Positions 61,725 through 64,000 of a stretch of DNA of 64,000 nucleotides are shown one piece after another (the first letter of the stretch is position 1; the number at the start of each line of letters is the position of its first letter). Position numbers and translations under genes: made by a program. The stretch is from Alkalihalobacillus sp. YIM B00296 (GTDB taxonomy: Bacteria; Bacillota; Bacilli; Bacillales; Fictibacillaceae), in contig NZ_JAIBLJ010000004.1 in the NCBI RefSeq assembly GCF_020179385.1, forward strand, positions 184,260-248,259. Direction: 5' to 3'. Under the pieces are notes generated by a model that had not been told where the DNA came from, did no database searches, and saw nothing but the letters and a program-made list of their open reading frames with translations.

Positions 61725-62267
61725 ATGGCCAAGGGATTCGATATAGAGGAAAAAGCAAGGATAACTTTATTGCAGGAGGGGCGAAAAGCTTTTGCCCGTG
61801 ATGGTTTGCGTAAGAGGAATATAGCAGGTCTGACAAGGGCTGTAGGGATTGCCCAGGGGTCTTTCTATTTGTTCTTCACATCAAAGGAAGATCTGTATTT
61901 TGAAGTGCTTGAAGAAGAAGAAGTGAAAATCAAACAAAGCCTGCAAAATGAATTCCTGGATCAGCCTTTAAAGAAGGAGGTCTTCAAAGCCTTTTTGATC
62001 CGTTGATTCCGTTTTCTCCATGAAAACCCGCTGATCCAACAGTTATTGAAAAGAAAAAAACTTTCGCCGGAAAAATTGATGCAGCATGCTGAGAATGAGG
62101 TGATGGATCTGACCCCCTTCTTGGAGAAGTGGCGAGAGCAGGGAAAATTGACTGAAGAACGGCCAGAGATCCTTACTGCTATCCTACGATCGTTTTTCTT
62201 GATGGCCCTTCATAAAAGAGAAATCGGTCCAGGTACGAAGGGTCGACAAAAGGATCGGGTAGTGTGA
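61725..62267 (+). pseudogene. TetR-family regulator with in-frame UGA and shifted end
   Basis: The frame MAKGFDIEEKARITLLQEGR shows the TetR helix-turn-helix (GLTRAVGIAQGSFYLFFTSK) and reads to FKAFLIR, then TGA at 62004-62006, then on in frame as FRFLHENPLIQQLLKRKKLS up to RSFFLMALHKREIG, after which a shift gives a random basic tail. The TGA fits CGA-to-TGA and has no redox context. So it is a dead regulator. No target gene is evident. Confidence 0.7.
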
Positions 62268-62396
62268 TATGAATGAAGACTACAACTTCAGCAGCTTTGA
62301 CCGCGTTTTTGGGTAGTTTACACCTAGATCAGTCCATTTAAAGCGATTTTTGATTAAGGTCCGGGGTCAAAATGGCTCCCTCCCCATGTCGGAATA

Positions 62397-62490
62397 ATTG
62401 CATCAAAATAAAAATAAATGCACGAACCTCTTATGAATCGCATTGCTTTAAAGTTTATTGCACCGGCTCATTGATAATTGCACCGTTTTC
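62397..62490. repeat. Short-phrase array E, exact 20-bp period
   Basis: ATTGCATCA, AATGCACGA, ATCGCATTG, ATTGCACCG and ATTGCACCG start at 62397, 62417, 62437, 62457 and 62477: five copies with a step of exactly 20. The phrase equals that of array C. Between the 3' ends of the broken TetR gene and the methyltransferase gene. Confidence 0.85.
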
Positions 62491-62492
62491 GA

Positions 62493-62522
62493 TAAAAAAA
62501 CCGTCCATACTCAGGACGGCTT
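62493..62522 (-). terminator. Terminator of the methyltransferase gene
   Basis: GCCGTCC and GGACGGT pair on the minus strand across TGAGTAT, then TTTTTT; it overlaps the stop codon. Confidence 0.9.
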
Positions 62523-63677
62523 TTGCGCAACAAGGGTGAATAGTTTAGGTATTCCGATATCGTGGACTTTTTGATTTGGCTCTTCCTCAAGTGCTTTGAC
62601 TACCAGTCCTGTATCGGCCACGGCGGTAATGAGTTCCCCCAGTGTCCATTTCCTTTGTAACACTTCTGTTTTTTCTTCTCTGTCTGATGAATACTTAGAG
62701 AAGGCAACCTGCCTGTTTTCAATCGTCGGATCAAAATAATTTCCGCTTACCTTATGCTTTTTCCCTTTCGATGTGATCAATTTAGTCGAAATCGGGTGAA
62801 ACTCATGCAGTACCAGTTGCCCTCCCGGCTTCAATAAATGATGAATCACATGAACGAGCGATTCCAGGTTGACGAAATAATGGAGGACACCCAGCTCCAT
62901 CAGGACAATATCATACGATCCATCGCCCCTGAAAGAAAGAACATCTGACACTTCATACTGGATGTTTACTCCAGCTGCTCCGGCAACTTCTGCTGCGAAA
63001 GCGACATTCTCTTGAGAAAAATCAACCACCGTCACATCGGCACCTAATAAAGATAAGGCAATTCCTTTGATACCATTCGATCCCATCAAGTGTGCAATCC
63101 TTTTCCCTTCAACAGGCTCCATATATCGATAAAAAGATCCCAATCGTCCCTCAGGATGGTGTTTGATTTTTGCGGCAACTTCATCTGGTGCGCCGTAACG
63201 ATTGATTAATGCTTCATAATTGTTTTGATTCCAGGCTGTTTGATTCTGCTCAGTCATCTGCATTTGTAAATCATGAAGATGTTGTTCGACCACCTTTTTA
63301 TAACCAGAGTCTTTCCTGTTTGCATAAAGAGACTGACACCAGAAATGTAAGCCTTCCCTTTGCAGTTGAATTCGAAAAGGGTCAGTCCGTATTGCTTTGT
63401 TATACATACATTGCACCTGAACCGAGGTCCCCTCCATTTTAAAATGAAAGCTTCCTTTGTCCCTCGTCGTTTCAATAGGGGTTGGGTCATATGCCATGAA
63501 AAGCTCATGAACCGATTCCATCAGGTCCCACTGCACTTCTACCGTTACTTCATCCGGCTCCATTCTGACCCCTTGTAAGTAAAGGGAAGTGTCTTTTATA
63601 AATTGATAAAGTATCGCGTGTTGATCGAATACAACAGTGATGTTGTTGATCGTCAACCAAAAATGTGATGATTGCAT
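62511..63677 (-). CDS. SAM-dependent methyltransferase with extra N-terminal domain
   Basis: A 388-residue protein. Residues 1-130 are an unrecognised domain; from about 150 a class I methyltransferase core follows: RIAHLMGSNGIKGIALSLLG (SAM loop), VTVVDFSQENVAFA, DIVLMELGVLHYFVN and LLKPGGQLVLHEFHPIS. ATG at 63677 follows GGAGG. Substrate unknown; such two-part proteins occur in bacilli. Confidence 0.82.
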   Translation of the reverse strand: MQSSHFWLTINNITVVFDQHAILYQFIKDTSLYLQGVRMEPDEVTVEVQWDLMESVHELFMAYDPTPIETTRDKGSFHFKMEGTSVQVQCMYNKAIRTDPFRIQLQREGLHFWCQSLYANRKDSGYKKVVEQHLHDLQMQMTEQNQTAWNQNNYEALINRYGAPDEVAAKIKHHPEGRLGSFYRYMEPVEGKRIAHLMGSNGIKGIALSLLGADVTVVDFSQENVAFAAEVAGAAGVNIQYEVSDVLSFRGDGSYDIVLMELGVLHYFVNLESLVHVIHHLLKPGGQLVLHEFHPISTKLITSKGKKHKVSGNYFDPTIENRQVAFSKYSSDREEKTEVLQRKWTLGELITAVADTGLVVKALEEEPNQKVHDIGIPKLFTLVAQKPS

Positions 63678-63740
63678 TCTTATTCCTCCGTCACCTGTGT
63701 ATCTCATTCTAAGATGACAGAATCGCACCCAAAATTCAAT

Positions 63741-63773
63741 AGAACAGGCACCCCCTTGAGAGGTGCCTGTTTC
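63741..63773. terminator. Bidirectional terminator
   Basis: GAACAGGCACC and GGTGCCTGTTTC pair across CCCTTGAGA; A and T tails are moderate. Confidence 0.75.
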
Positions 63774-64000
63774 AAAAGATCAGTCAGTCAATTGTGGTTC
63801 TTTAGTGGAAAAGGTGATAGCTTACTTTGTCTCCATTTTCCAGTACCTGAGTAGTTCTCGTAAATCGAATATTGCTGATTGCTGTTTCCATTGTTCAAGA
63901 TCCTTCCATTTACCAAAAATTTAGGACTATTTAGAGTATTTTCATACGAATGAATCACACATAAACCGGGAATCAGGGAGTTTCGCCCGGATTATAGGTC
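63774..64000. other. Window end; unassigned frame on the minus strand
   Basis: A minus-strand frame ends with TGA at 63788-63790 and is open back to about 63992 (contains KFLVNGRILNNGNSNQQYSI and YENYSGTGKWRQ), then meets a stop. It may be the decayed 3' part of a gene beyond the window. I cannot assign it. Confidence 0.25.

Noticed and set aside
1-64000. tRNA, rRNA, prophage, complete insertion sequence or CRISPR-Cas
   Set aside because: No cloverleaf-like, rRNA-like, integrase, transposase or cas sequences were recognised anywhere in the window.

Overview
The window is chromosomal DNA of an aerobic, spore-forming member of the Bacillaceae with moderate GC. The evidence is spore genes (spo0M, cwlJ, gerQ), bacillithiol genes (yojF, bshB2), the coproporphyrin-dependent haem gene hemQ, strong AGGAGG-type ribosome binding sites with frequent GTG and TTG starts, and a gene set recalling the B. 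subtilis ywf-ywd region (ywgA, ywfO, lipL, pta, spo0M, hemQ, cwlJ, gerQ, ywdK, ywdI, ung). I do not name a species.

Layout. 0-10 kb: YwhD, a PurR-type controlled purine permease, a secreted phosphodiesterase, a class I ribonucleotide reductase operon (nrdA-nrdB) behind NrdR boxes and a cobalamin riboswitch with terminator, then ywgA and ywfO. 10-21 kb: gltT, lipL, pta, spo0M, hemQ, cwlJ, gerQ, ywdK, an overlapping three-gene sigma-factor operon resembling sigO/yvrJ/rsoA, and an alpha-glucosidase. 21-31 kb: small stress and hypothetical genes, a degraded cheX-like gene, a truncated NERD gene, a FrnE/DsbA-like gene with UGA in place of its first active-site cysteine, wrbA with an MhqR-like repressor, and a TAXI-type TRAP transporter. 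31-41 kb: FdhF/YdeP-type oxidoreductase, amidase, MOSC protein, a broken 2'-5' RNA ligase, small enzymes, ctaM and an aromatic-acid exporter-like protein. 41-52 kb: a zinc-ribbon/HtrA-like protease pair, nucleotidase with flavoprotein, penicillin acylase, MscS channel, small proteins and ung. 52-64 kb: a broken acetyltransferase, an M29 aminopeptidase, bacillithiol genes, a K+/H+ antiporter, nsrR with hmp, msrAB, a broken TetR regulator and a methyltransferase.

Themes. Many genes deal with redox, NO or quinone stress (wrbA/mhqR, nsrR/hmp, msrAB, bshB2, FrnE-like). The region carries many broken genes: cheX-like, NERD, 2'-5' RNA ligase, acetyltransferase, TetR, and probably a secreted protein. 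Intergenic DNA holds two superposed kinds of dispersed repeats (about 100-260 bp) and five arrays of a short phrase repeated every 20-21 bp, four of them between convergent genes. The arrays and the UGA-containing FrnE gene with its hairpin are the observations I would follow first.
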